A stretch of DNA of 33,325 nt from an uncultured Bacteroidales bacterium (GCA_902776835.1 CACYRK010000042.1:1-33325), one strand, 5' to 3'; counted from the stretch's first letter, positions 15,656-24,400 are shown. Numbers and translations are program-made. Notes: generated by a model from the letters alone, not told the origin.

Positions 15656-16378
15656 CTATACGTTGGTCTCGTTGGTGAGGGTGACGGCGAGGACGGGGGC
15701 GGTGTCGTGCATGGCCGAGAACAGGGCGGCGATGTCGGCCGACGGCTTGGTGCGCACCATGAAATTGACCTGGGTCTCATTAGACTGATAGTCAAACTTA
15801 ATAAACTCCTTGGTGACCTCCACGCCGGCATTGGTCATCAGGTCGCGCAAGGGCTGCACGTCGGTGACGATGGCGCCGAGCCGCACCCTCACCACCTTGG
15901 CCTCCCACAAAAAGTGGGCACGCATCTCCAAGCGCTCAATGTTTACAAGCACAAAGATGATGAGCAGCGTCGTCACTGTGGCTATCATGTACATCCCTGC
16001 GCCTACGGCAAGGCCTATACATGCGGTAATCCATATTCCGGCTGCCGTGGTGAGTCCGCGCACCGAGCCTTTCATCTGAATTATCGCTCCGGCACCGAGG
16101 AAACCCACACCGCTGATTACCTGCGCGGCGATGCGTCCGGGGTCGCCATTCTTGAGCCCGAGGTACTCCTGCGGGATGTAGATCGACACCAGCATGGCCA
16201 GGGTGGCGCCCATCGAAATCAGGGCGAAGGTGCGCATGCCGGCTATCTGGCCCTTGCGGCGTCGCTCAAAGCCGACGACAGCGCCCAGCAAGAAGCCCAG
16301 CACCAACTTGTAGGTGGCGCCGACGAAATTGACGTCGGGGCTCATAATCGCAGAATAAATTTGGTTGATGAAATCCAT
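15656..16378 (-). CDS. MgtC/SapB family membrane protein
   Basis: A 240-residue protein. The N-terminal membrane half has five or so helices and the MgtC family motifs: FLLGAVVGFERRRKGQIAGM, RTFALISMGAT, ISGVGFLGAGAIIQ and VRGLTTAAGIW. A C-terminal soluble domain of about 90 residues (AKVVRVRLGAIVTDVQPLRD) resembles the ACT-like domain of MgtC. Family members are linked to magnesium limitation and control of the membrane ATPase in pathogens, but many are of unknown role. It starts 11 bases after the symporter stop and is probably the second gene of that operon. Confidence 0.9.
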   Translation of the reverse strand: MDFINQIYSAIMSPDVNFVGATYKLVLGFLLGAVVGFERRRKGQIAGMRTFALISMGATLAMLVSIYIPQEYLGLKNGDPGRIAAQVISGVGFLGAGAIIQMKGSVRGLTTAAGIWITACIGLAVGAGMYMIATVTTLLIIFVLVNIERLEMRAHFLWEAKVVRVRLGAIVTDVQPLRDLMTNAGVEVTKEFIKFDYQSNETQVNFMVRTKPSADIAALFSAMHDTAPVLAVTLTNETNV

Positions 16379-16389
16379 GCGTGTCGTCG

Positions 16390-17787
16390 TTATTCATTGG
16401 CCGCCTGGGCAGCGGCAGTGTGGTCTTTCTTAAAATAATCACGCATCAGGGCTTTCACGCGTGGCGACAGTGCGATAAGCGTAAACATAGTGCACAGCGC
16501 CATGAAGGCGAAGGCCAGGTCCATGATGCTCACGATGGTCTTGAGCGGCATCACGGCAGCCACCACGATCATCGCCAGGTAATAGTAATTGTAATACTTT
16601 GCGCGATGTGCGCCGAAGAGGAAATTGGTGCATTTTTGCCCATAATACGAGTAAGAGAACATCGTCGACATGGCAAAGCAGAACACAATAATCATGAGCA
16701 GATACTGTCCGATGCCCGGCAGCAAATCGCCATAGGTGTTAAGCGCAACGTACAGTCCCTTGACATCGCCCTGGCCCGAGTAATTGCCGGCGATAAGGAT
16801 GGGGATTGCGGTTAGCGTGCACACCAGGCCAGAGTCGATGGCCGGGGCAATCATGGCGATAAGGCCCTCGCGAATGGGGTCGGTGTTCTTGCTGGCACCG
16901 TGCATCATCGAGGCGGTACCCACGCCGGCCTCGTTGACCATGGCGGCGCGGCGCGCTCCGGTGAGCGCGATGAAGGTGAAGGCGCCCAGGCCGGCCTCAA
17001 AACTGAATGCCTCGCGGAAGATTGTGACAAACACGCCCGGCAACTCCTTATAGTGCATCACCATCACCACCAGCACGAGCATAAAGTACAGCGCCACCAT
17101 GATGGGCACCAGTGCCGACGCCCACTTGGCGATGCGCTTGATGCCTCCCAAAATCACGGCTCCCACCACCACGACGAGGGCAACGCCCATGCCAAAGCGC
17201 AGCCACACGGTGTTCGCAATGCCCATGGGGGTGGTAAACACTGTGGTTATCGACTCTACCAACTGGTTGGCCTGCATAAAGCACAACGTGCCCACCAAGC
17301 CGAAGATTGAGAACGCCACGGCGAGCGGACGCCACTTCGGGCCCAGGCCGTGGGTGATGATATACATGGGACCACCCTGCACCTCGCCAGCCGTGTCACG
17401 ACCTTTATACATAATCGACAGGGCACCCTCGAAAAACTTGGTGCTCATGCCCACCAGCGCGCTCACCCACATCCAGAACACCACGCCTGGGCCACCCACC
17501 CACAGGGCGATGGCCACACCGGCGATGTTGCCCATGCCCACCGTGGCGGCGATGGCACTGAGCAGCGCCTGGACAGAACTGATCTGGCCCGACTCCTTAG
17601 TGTCGTCGCCTCCGGGCTTCTGACGCAGGGCGCGCATGGCCCATGGCAGCCGACGCAGCGACACGCCACGCGAATAGAAAAACAGGAACAACCCGCCGCC
17701 TATCAGCAGCAGAAACTCTGGCAGGCCGCACACCATGTCGCTGAAATCGATAACCCACTGGCTAAATCGCTCGTAAAATCCACTCAT
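16390..17787 (-). CDS. Alanine/glycine:cation symporter (AGCS family)
   Basis: A 465-residue inner-membrane transporter that takes up alanine or glycine with sodium or protons. Family motifs include SSVQALLSAIAATVGMGNIA, GGPGVVFWMWVSALVGMSTK, FFEGALSIMYKGRD and GGPMYII. The C-terminal half has FAMSTMFSYSYYGQ, typical of AGCS. The frame opens nine codons earlier at a TTG that lies in the promoter box, so the Met at 17787 (MSGFYERFSQWVIDF) is the start. It is read from the promoter at 17812-17842, which is itself the first unit of a five-copy tandem array. The MgtC-like gene follows. Confidence 0.93.
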   Translation of the reverse strand: MSGFYERFSQWVIDFSDMVCGLPEFLLLIGGGLFLFFYSRGVSLRRLPWAMRALRQKPGGDDTKESGQISSVQALLSAIAATVGMGNIAGVAIALWVGGPGVVFWMWVSALVGMSTKFFEGALSIMYKGRDTAGEVQGGPMYIITHGLGPKWRPLAVAFSIFGLVGTLCFMQANQLVESITTVFTTPMGIANTVWLRFGMGVALVVVVGAVILGGIKRIAKWASALVPIMVALYFMLVLVVMVMHYKELPGVFVTIFREAFSFEAGLGAFTFIALTGARRAAMVNEAGVGTASMMHGASKNTDPIREGLIAMIAPAIDSGLVCTLTAIPILIAGNYSGQGDVKGLYVALNTYGDLLPGIGQYLLMIIVFCFAMSTMFSYSYYGQKCTNFLFGAHRAKYYNYYYLAMIVVAAVMPLKTIVSIMDLAFAFMALCTMFTLIALSPRVKALMRDYFKKDHTAAAQAANE

Positions 17788-17811
17788 AACCGTGTTGATT
17801 AAAATATATTG

Positions 17812-17842
17812 CAAAGTTACGATTAAGCGAGCGAAAAAACAA
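17812..17842 (-). promoter_or_regulatory. Promoter of the symporter-mgtC operon
   Basis: On the minus strand, TTG (17842-17840), 20 bases, TAACTTTG (17819-17812). The ATG follows 24 bases downstream. This box is in copy 1 of the tandem array. Confidence 0.75.
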
Positions 17843-18178
17843 ATTCATTTGGTTTTTCCGAGCGTGAGTAACTTCGACCGAAGGTCAAAGTTACGATTAA
17901 GCGAGCGAAAAAACAAATTCATTTGGTTTTTCCGAGCGTGAGTAACTTCGACCGAAGGTCAACGTTACGATTAAGCGAGCGAAAAAACAAATTCATTTGG
18001 TTTTTCAGAGCGTGAGTAACTTCGACCGGAGGTCAACGTTACGATTAAGCGAGCGAAAAAACAAATTCATTTGGTTTTTCCGAGCGTGAGTAACTTCGAC
18101 CGCAAGGTCAACGTTACGATTAAGCGAGCGAAAAAACAAATTCATTTGGTTTTTCCAAGCGTGATTAACTTCGACCGG
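17812..18178. repeat. Five tandem 74-bp promoter-bearing repeats
   Basis: Units start at 17812, 17886, 17960, 18034 and 18109, so the period is 74 bp with one of 75. They are almost identical. Each has a long dyad: CGATTAAGCGAGCGAAAAAA and ATTTGGTTTTTCCGAGCGTG face each other across ATTC, flanked by GTTAC and GTAAC. A second short dyad, CTTCGACCGAAG, ends the unit. On the minus strand copies 1 and 2 have the -7 box TAACTTTG. Copies 3, 4 and 5 have TAACGTTG, which should be weak. A fragment (GCGAGCGAAAGTCAACGTA) recurs at about 18211-18229. Confidence 0.9.
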
Positions 18179-18179
18179 G

Positions 18180-18355
18180 GCACAATCAGGCGTCGGCCTC
18201 GGCAACGATGCGAGCGAAAGTCAACGTAGAACCAATAGTCGAGGTGGGCAAAGCATGGCAAGTTTTTTGCACCACCACAGGGCCGCAAGGCCTATGGTTT
18301 CGGGTAGTTTCACCAATTTTATGTTGTTAAACATAAGAAAGAAAAGTAGTAATTT
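18180..18355. other. Non-coding stretch after the repeat array
   Basis: No gene is seen. It holds the repeat fragment near 18211 and a small GGCCGCAAGGCC hairpin near 18282. The short open frame across 18255-18449 on the plus strand overlaps a promoter and structured RNA, and it has no family features. Confidence 0.5.
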
Positions 18356-18386
18356 TTGGTGGAATAAAAAAAACAATATACCTTTG
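18356..18386 (+). promoter_or_regulatory. Promoter of candidate small RNA A
   Basis: TTG (18356-18358), 20 bases, TACCTTTG (18379-18386). No credible coding region follows, but structured sequence does. Confidence 0.65.
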
Positions 18387-18390
18387 CAGC

Positions 18391-18566
18391 GATTATTGGG
18401 TATGACCGCACCACTCTTGTGGACTCACGACGGTAGTGTGGTTACGTAACATAAAATCATTTAGTCTAAATTTCCCTTCGTCGCGCTTGCCGGCCAAGCA
18501 TGGGAATGTAAGCCAGTTATGCTGCGACTACGGTGAGGGCATTCCGCCACGGCGGGGTGCCCTCAC
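18391..18566 (+). ncRNA. Candidate structured small RNA A
   Basis: About 175 nt would be transcribed from the promoter at 18356-18386. Three hairpins can be drawn by eye. The first pairs ACCGCACCAC with GTAGTGTGGT around an inner TTGTG/CACGA stem (about 18402-18441). The second pairs GCTTG with CAAGC around CCGGC, inside TTCCC/GGGAA (about 18473-18515). The third is the strong end hairpin at 18533-18566. It shows no tmRNA or SRP hallmark that I know, and its two ends do not pair as in 6S RNA. The identity is unknown. Confidence 0.45.
18533..18566 (+). terminator. Strong hairpin, possible terminator of small RNA A
   Basis: GTGAGGGCA pairs perfectly with TGCCCTCAC, and inside it CCGCC pairs with GGCGG. 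The tail is TTAATTT rather than a clean T run, so it could also be an RNA domain. Confidence 0.45.
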
Positions 18567-18632
18567 TTAATTTCATTGTTGTCCGGTAGTTTGCTTTGTT
18601 GCCTGCTTTGAGACGATCTAAACACGAATACC

Positions 18633-18707
18633 CATGAATTATCCATTAATTATTTGATTATAAGATGATTATCAGAGAATTTATGAATAATTCGTGGATA
18701 ATTCATG
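18633..18707. repeat. 13-bp perfect inverted repeat in AT-rich DNA
   Basis: CATGAATTATCCA (18633-18645) is the exact reverse complement of TGGATAATTCATG (18695-18707), with a 49-base AT-rich loop. No gene lies here. Just after it, near 18750, is GGACTGTCCCC, which recalls the REP core. Confidence 0.6.
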
Positions 18708-18858
18708 TTTACCCCCATAGATAATAATTCACGTTTTGCAACATTCAAGGACTGTCCCCAGATGCACAATGAACAGTGCAGTTAAAAATCAGATAATCAG
18801 ACCAATCCGTAGTTTATTTTGATTTGTTTGATTTGTGGCTTACTTTACAGAGAGCAAC

Positions 18859-18891
18859 AAAAAAGGTCTCGACATATCAAATGCCAAGACC
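18859..18891 (-). terminator. Intrinsic terminator of small RNA B
   Basis: On the minus strand GGTCTTGGCAT pairs with ATGTCGAGACC over all 11 positions, with two G-T pairs, and is followed by six T. Confidence 0.8.
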
Positions 18892-18936
18892 CCCAATACT
18901 AATAATTACTAATACTTGAAAACTATAATTGCTCAT
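18877..18936 (-). CDS. Possible 19-residue hydrophobic peptide in small RNA B
   Basis: The frame encodes MSNYSFQVLVIISIGGLGI, a single membrane-helix-like peptide. AAAAGG lies four bases before the ATG. A longer version starting at an upstream Met (MDATSGLRPAKGF, then this peptide) is also open. The stop codon is in the loop of the terminator, which is unusual for a coding gene. Small hydrophobic peptides of this kind occur as type I toxins, but nothing else supports that here. Confidence 0.25.
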   Translation of the reverse strand: MSNYSFQVLVIISIGGLGI

Positions 18937-19020
18937 GAAGCCTTTTGCGGGCCGAAGCCCGCTCGTTGCGTCCATATAACAACCTAATCGTTTCACAACG
19001 ACCAGCCTGTTATGCTGATG

Positions 19021-19051
19021 CAAAGTAACTGCATTTTTTTTTATCGTGCAA
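19021..19051 (-). promoter_or_regulatory. Promoter of small RNA B
   Basis: On the minus strand, TTG (19051-19049), exactly 20 bases including a long A run, then TTACTTTG (19028-19021). The box has TT for TA in its first two positions. Confidence 0.55.
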
Positions 19052-19237
19052 TAGTCTCGGCAACATTTTTGCAATTTTGTAATATTTTTTACACCTTTTT
19101 GCAACATCTCCACCACAACACCCACACACTCTCACTGTTCAGCATTACCGCATTTGAAAATTTCGAAGTAAATCAGCGGCCGCGTGAAGAAATGCACATT
19201 TTTTCGCCACGATGGTGTGCATTTAAGAAATTATTAC

Positions 19238-19245
19238 TAACTTTG
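19238..19245 (+). promoter_or_regulatory. -7 box upstream of the CAU tRNA
   Basis: TAACTTTG lies 31 bases before the tRNA. At the expected -33 position there is GTG rather than TTG. Confidence 0.5.
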
Positions 19246-19276
19246 CACCCGCGAATCCCAGCCACGCTGCCATTCG

Positions 19277-19350
19277 GGTCCTATAGCTCAGTTGGTTAGA
19301 GCACCTGACTCATAATCAGGGAGTCCTTGGTTCAAGCCCAAGTGGGACCA
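19277..19350 (+). tRNA. tRNA with CAU anticodon (Ile2 or elongator Met)
   Basis: A 74-nt cloverleaf. The acceptor GGTCCTA pairs with TGGGACC, the anticodon stem CCTGA pairs with TCAGG around the loop CTCATAA, and the T-arm is CTTGG/CCAAG. The anticodon is CAT. C4-G and C5-G in the acceptor match the determinants that TilS uses on E. coli tRNA-Ile2, which favours the lysidine-modified isoleucine tRNA. Elongator Met cannot be excluded. CCA is not encoded. Confidence 0.93.
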
Positions 19351-19359
19351 CAATTTATT

Positions 19360-19398
19360 CCGACAACTACTGAAAATCAAATAGTTGTCGGATTTTTG
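19360..19398 (+). terminator. Terminator after the CAU tRNA
   Basis: CCGACAACTA pairs perfectly with TAGTTGTCGG across 12 bases, followed by ATTTTTGTTT. Confidence 0.85.
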
Positions 19399-19463
19399 TT
19401 TAAAAAAATCCCCCACTTGACCCAAAGTGGGTGTGTCAAAACGAAATGAACCCAAAAGTTTTT

Positions 19464-19488
19464 TGTCTAACTTTTTGGGGGCAGTTCA
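19464..19488 (-). mobile_element. IS3-family-like terminal repeat, orphan
   Basis: Read on the minus strand, the 25 bases begin TGAACTGCCCCCAAAAAGTT and end AGACA. This closely resembles the terminal inverted repeats of IS150-type IS3 elements. A related ACCCAAAAGTTTTTTGTC lies just before it on the plus strand. No transposase is present, so this is a remnant or a chance likeness. Confidence 0.4.
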
Positions 19489-19857
19489 CAAGTGGCGCTT
19501 GTTTTGTGATTTTGTGCCACCTTTGATAAACAGCAAAACAGCCGACGGCTACGTATGAAAACGGTATAGCAAGTGAATTACTTTTGATTGAAAATAGCTT
19601 CTGCTATTCCAATCTAAGAACTTCAATATTCGTGGTGCTTTATGGGCACAAAACAAGCAGGTCACCAAATTTCGGCGACTTGCTTATATATTAATGTGAG
19701 TTTGATGAAAAACAGATATTTATTGCCGACCTCACCCCCCTTCCATCACGGCGATTTTGCCACATGGGGAATAATATTTTCATAAAAACATAAATTGTTC
19801 TTATTATTTTTGTACTTTTGTAGGCCAATAATTTTCAAGAATCAAAATAAACAACTT
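19489..19857. promoter_or_regulatory. Leader region of the Sel1-repeat gene
   Basis: No gene is seen. TACTTTTG at 19813-19820 fits the -7 box and lies 37 bases before the Sel1 start, but there is no well-spaced TTG. An AAGCAGGTC/GACTTGCTT hairpin lies near 19655-19685. The stretch is AT-rich. Confidence 0.5.
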
Positions 19858-21213
19858 ATGAAAAGAATTATTTCTACCTTATTGCTTATGCTCTTTATAA
19901 GCGTCAATGCATTTGCACAAACCGAAAACATAACCGGCAAGGCAAAAGAATATTACGAGAAAGCACAGCAAGGTGATACCGAGGCGCAAAATAATTTAGC
20001 ATATTGTTATTATGCGGGGAAGGATGGTGTCTATCTTAATTATGAGAAAGCTGTATATTGGTGGCGCAAAGCGGCTGAACAGGGATATGCACTGGCTCAA
20101 TATAATTTAGGCTTTTGTTATGCCAATGGCAAAGGAGTGAATCAAGACTACACTCAGGCTGTGTACTGGTACCGCAAAGCCGCTGAGCAGGGAATTGCAA
20201 CGGCTCAAAATAATTTAGGCTATTGTTATGAAAATGGTAGAGGAGTAAACCAAGACTACAGCCAGGCTGTGTACTGGTACAGCAAAGCCGCTGAGCAAGG
20301 CAATGCCCAAGCGCAAAATAATCTTGGCGATTGTTATTATGATGGCGACGGTGTCACAAAAGACTACCAGCTAGCTGCAGAATGGTATCGTAAAGCCGCC
20401 GAGCAAGGATATGCTGAGGCGCAATATAATCTTGGCTACTGTTATAAACATGGAGAAGGTGTCGCAAAAGACTACCGGCAAGCAGTAGAATGGTATCGTA
20501 AAGCCGCTGAGCAAGGATATGCTGAGGCGCAATATAATCTTGGGGTTTGCTATGATAGAGGTCATGGTGTCACTCAAGACTACCGACAGGCTGCAGAATG
20601 GTATCGTAAAGCCGCTGAACAAGGCGACGCCTATGCGCAATTAAATCTTGGTGTCTTCTATGATAATGGCTATGGTGTCGCAAAAGACTACCGTCAAGCA
20701 GTAGAATGGTATCGCAAAGCCGCCGAACAAGGCAATGCACAAGCGCAATGTTTCCTTGGTCACTGCTATCATGATGGCAAAGGTATCGCAAAAGACTACC
20801 GGCAAGCTGCCGAATGGTATCGCAAAGCCGCCGAACAAGGCTTTGTCGATGCGCAATATCGTCTTGGCGAATGTTATTATGATGGCGAAGGTGTCGCAAA
20901 AGATTACAGGCAAGCAGTAGAATGGTATCGCAAAGCCGCCGAACAAGGCAATGCTGATGCGCAGTTCTATCTTGGTGGTTGCTATAAGTTGGGTGATGGT
21001 GTCTCTAAGGATGACCAACAGGCTTTTGAATGGTTGCGTAAAGCAGCCGAACAAGGCCATGCCAAAGCACAGTGGTATCTTGGTGCATGTTATGGTTCTG
21101 GCGAAGGCGTTTCCCAAGACTACCAGCAAACTATAGAATGGTGGCGCAAAGCCGCCCGCCAAGGATTGGAAAAGGCTCAAAAGGCTTTAGAAGAATTGGG
21201 TGAAACTTGGTAA
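19858..21213 (+). CDS. Secreted Sel1-repeat (SLR) protein
   Basis: A 451-residue protein with a signal peptide (MKRIISTLLLMLFISVNAFA) and then eleven 36-residue Sel1-like repeats plus a final cap. The unit reads approximately RKAAEQGxAxAQxNLGxCY, then xxGxGVxxDYxQAxxWY. These repeats stack into a TPR-like solenoid that binds other proteins. With an export signal, it may act in the periplasm or at the surface. At DNA level the units are 108 bp and nearly identical, so repeat number could change by recombination. Composition is AT-richer than the housekeeping genes. It stands alone between an intact tRNA and a broken copy of the same tRNA, which suggests acquisition. Its partner is unknown. Confidence 0.92.
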   Translation: MKRIISTLLLMLFISVNAFAQTENITGKAKEYYEKAQQGDTEAQNNLAYCYYAGKDGVYLNYEKAVYWWRKAAEQGYALAQYNLGFCYANGKGVNQDYTQAVYWYRKAAEQGIATAQNNLGYCYENGRGVNQDYSQAVYWYSKAAEQGNAQAQNNLGDCYYDGDGVTKDYQLAAEWYRKAAEQGYAEAQYNLGYCYKHGEGVAKDYRQAVEWYRKAAEQGYAEAQYNLGVCYDRGHGVTQDYRQAAEWYRKAAEQGDAYAQLNLGVFYDNGYGVAKDYRQAVEWYRKAAEQGNAQAQCFLGHCYHDGKGIAKDYRQAAEWYRKAAEQGFVDAQYRLGECYYDGEGVAKDYRQAVEWYRKAAEQGNADAQFYLGGCYKLGDGVSKDDQQAFEWLRKAAEQGHAKAQWYLGACYGSGEGVSQDYQQTIEWWRKAARQGLEKAQKALEELGETW

Positions 21214-21270
21214 GCGATATTTTTGTCGCGCAATTTCAGCCTAATAATCGGGAAATTCGGTTCTTATCTT

Positions 21271-21336
21271 GCTCAGTTGGTTAGAGCACCTGACTCATAA
21301 TCAGGGAGTCCTTGGTTCAAGCCCAAGTGGGACCAC
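21271..21336 (+). pseudogene. Broken second copy of the CAU tRNA
   Basis: These 66 bases are identical to 19286-19351 of the intact tRNA, from the D-arm to just past the 3' end. The 5' acceptor half is wrong: the bases before it read TTCTTATCTT, which cannot pair with TGGGACC. Slight similarity further upstream (ATTCGG) hints at a decayed whole copy. It could be an attachment-site duplicate left by integration into the tRNA. Confidence 0.8.
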
Positions 21337-21342
21337 GCTTCC

Positions 21343-21381
21343 AATCGCTAATCGCTCACCAATGAGCGTTTAGCGATTTTT
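21343..21381 (+). terminator. Terminator after the tRNA copy
   Basis: AATCGCTAATCGCTCA pairs with TGAGCGTTTAGCGATT with one mismatch, then TTTTG. Confidence 0.8.
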
Positions 21382-21431
21382 GCATTCCATAAAACCTACT
21401 AAAACTTTTCCCGCCCCTTTCAATCTGCCGG

Positions 21432-24400
21432 TTAGGCCGACTGTGGGGTGATGACACCGTGGATAGTGTCGATATATTTGGCCAGCGGCAGCATGTAGGG
21501 CGTGAACACCGACAGCCGCTCGTCGAACGGCGACTCGTTCACGACAATCTCCTTGGTGATGTCGCCATTCTCACACACGTAGGCAATAATCGTGTTCAAA
21601 AAATCCTCCTGATCAGCATTGAGCGTGTTTCCAGAGATAAACTCCGAGAAGCGCCTGACGGCGTTATTGCGGTCGACACCCACAAGCGACCGGATGAAAA
21701 TGGCCACATTGCTGCCACACGGCATGCCATCGGTAAACTTGTCATAGTCGGCCTTGCTGCCAAGTTCTTGCCACAAGATGCGCTCAAGTTCGATAAAGTC
21801 GGCGCTCGTGAGTTGCTCCAAGCCGTAAATCTTCTGCAACACGGGCAAGTGCCGATTTTGAGCAAGGAAGTCAAGCACGCTTTGCTTGTAGGTCACGCGG
21901 GGGGTTATGCCGACTATCACGCCTTCGTTGGTGATGGTGTCCTCGATGTTGACCGTGAACCAACGCCCGTCTTGGCCCATAAGGAACTTCACCAGTTCGC
22001 GAAGGTCTTCCCTGACTTTTTCCAGCCAGGCAAGCGACACATTCTCCCAAGCGACGGCCGACAGCACTTCTTTGATAGTGCTCATCTTGGCCTGCACTTG
22101 CGGCAGCGACGCTTTCTCCTGAAGTTTCTCCGCCACGCTCTGAACGGTTTGAACGGCTTTTGTGCAATTCGTCTCGCCATCGAGCAGCGACAGTTCAATG
22201 AGCAACGTTAGCACGTCGAATTTCTTGGCGCTCTCGTCGAGGGTGCTCTTGCTCAGCAAGGGCGCGATGTCGCTGCTTAGGTTGCTGAGGTCAACCTCCG
22301 ATAAATACACCCAATTATCCACATTCTTGAAGTGGCTCACAATTTCCCAATGTTCTCTCACCGAGATATGGCTGTCGCTGAGGGCTGCCACCTGCTCGTG
22401 CAACGCGGCTTTGGTGTCGTCGTGCAGGCTCTTGGCAAAGGCGTCCTCTTGCCACTTTTGGTGCTGAAGATGGAAAGCAATCTTGGCGCGAAGCGTGAAG
22501 ATTCGCTCAGTCAGCGACGGTGTGGGTTTCACCGTCGTGCCGTCGGGATTCTCGTCGAAATACTCAAAGTTTCGGCACCAGTCGAAGATATAGAAAAACT
22601 CCTTGTCGCGCCCGGGGCCAAAAATGTCGGGCGACAGGCGTGTGCCGCGGCCAATCATCTGCAAAAACTTGATTCTGCTCTTCACAATCTTGAAGAACAC
22701 GAGGTTCAGCACGTCGGGCACATCGATGCCCGTGTCGAGCATATCAACACTTACGGCGATCTGCGGATTGCCGTCGCGAACCTCAAATTTGTCAATCAAG
22801 TCCTTAGAATAAGTGACGTAGTTATCAATCAGAGCGCAAAAGTCCGACGAGTACTCGGGATACAGGGCATAGAACCGCCCCACTATCATCTCGGCATGAC
22901 GGTGGTTGTAGGCAAAGATAATGCTCTTGCCGATGCGCTCGCCGCTCTGCACCTTCAGCCCGTTTTCCATCAGGTCTTGCAGCACATGGTCGATGGTGTC
23001 GATGTTGAAGATATACTTGAAAATCTCGTCCTTGCCGATGTCGCGCGGACTCTTTTCGTCAAGGGTTTGCCTCAACTGCTCATACTCCCACACTTTCTCC
23101 ATCTGCTCTTTTTCCTCGGCGCTCAAAGCATTGTATTTCACACCTTCTTTAAGGATTAGCGAGCCGCGCTTCAAGCCGCGGTAGTTCACAAGGTAGCCTT
23201 CGGCCACGGCGTCCTCCAGTTCATAGGCATAGTTGGGTATGCCCTGCTCCATCTCAAACGTCTCGTAGGTGCTGCGGTCCACCTCGTCGCGCGGCGTGGC
23301 GGTGAGGCCCACAAGCAGACTGTCGAAATACTTGATAATAGCGGTGTACTTGCCGAAAATCGAGCGGTGTGCCTCGTCGATGATTATCAGGTCGAAGCGG
23401 CCCACCGAAAACGCTTTCTCGTCACGGTCGATGTAGTTAATCATCGTCTGGTAGGTCGAGAATGTGATGCGTGCCGTGGTGTCGGGGTCTTTGTCCTCGC
23501 TCAGCACCGACGTGGTCATGTGGGGCAGCAGTTTCACAAAGTTCTTGTGGGCCTGGCTCACCAGCGGTATGCGGTCGGCAAGAAACAGCACATTTTTCAC
23601 CCAGCCGTTGCGGGCAAGCACATCCACGAGCGAAATCGACACCCTCGTCTTGCCCGTGCCGGTCGCCATCACAAGCAAGCCGCGGCGGTGCTTCGTGTTG
23701 AAGTGCTCACACACGCTCTTGATTGCCATCTTCTGATAGTGGCGGTCGGTAATGCTGTCCTTCACGCTGAAGTCGGCGATGTCGTGGCGCCCGCGTTTCT
23801 GCATCAGCAGTTCCAAGTCGCTCTCGGTGTGGAACCCATACAGCCGCCGAGGTGGATAGCCCAGGCCGTCGATGATGTAGGTATCAAAGCCGTTGGTGTA
23901 ATAAATCACCGGTCGGCGGCCATACCGCTTCTCCAGGCAGTCGGCATACAGTTCGGCCTGGTGCTTGCCCTTGACGGCCTCGGCGCTCGTGCGCTTGGCC
24001 TCGATAACGGCAAGAGGCAGGCCGTTGCTGCCGTACAGCACATAGTCGCAGTAGCCGATGCCCTCGTTGTTGGGCATGCCTTCCACTTCCACCTCGATGC
24101 ACGCCTTCGAGGGCTGTACTGCGCCTTCGGTATCGAGCACGTCCCACCCTGCTTCTTTGAGCATCAGGTCGATATAGAGCCGTCGCGTTTCGGCCTCGCT
24201 GATGTCAAGCGGCAACTCTTGCACTGGCGCAGTGTCCTCGGCAGCCTCTTTGCTGGCAGCCTCCACGATGGCCGATTGCGCTGTCACAGCAACCGCCGGT
24301 GGGGTGACTATTGGACCTTGAGGGCTGCGAGGTATCAAAGTTTGGTCAAAGGGCACGACCTCATCAATAAAGGTCAACTTGTGCAATATCGCCGCAACCA

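Larger units (their letters stand above)
18859..19015 (-). ncRNA. Candidate small RNA B
   Basis: A transcript of about 155 nt is bounded by a promoter (19051-19021) and a strong intrinsic terminator (18891-18859). It contains a very stable UUCG hairpin (GCGGGCTTCGGCCCGC, about 18947-18962) and a region of CAACGA/TCGTTG words. It includes a possible 19-codon open frame that ends in the terminator. It could be a regulatory RNA, a short mRNA for a hydrophobic peptide, or both. I do not recognise it as a known RNA family. Confidence 0.5.

Noticed and set aside
17812..18178. CRISPR array
   Set aside because: The 74-bp units are near-identical end to end, without variable spacers, and no cas gene is present.
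18391..18566. 6S RNA, tmRNA or SRP RNA
   Set aside because: The ends do not pair into a rod as in 6S, and the tmRNA and SRP hallmark sequences are absent.
18877..19125. 82-codon minus-strand protein
   Set aside because: The frame runs through the promoter of small RNA B, so at most its last 19-32 codons could be translated.
19277..21336. Intact integrative element between the tRNA copies
   Set aside because: No integrase, excisionase or mobilisation gene lies between them; only the duplication itself is reported.
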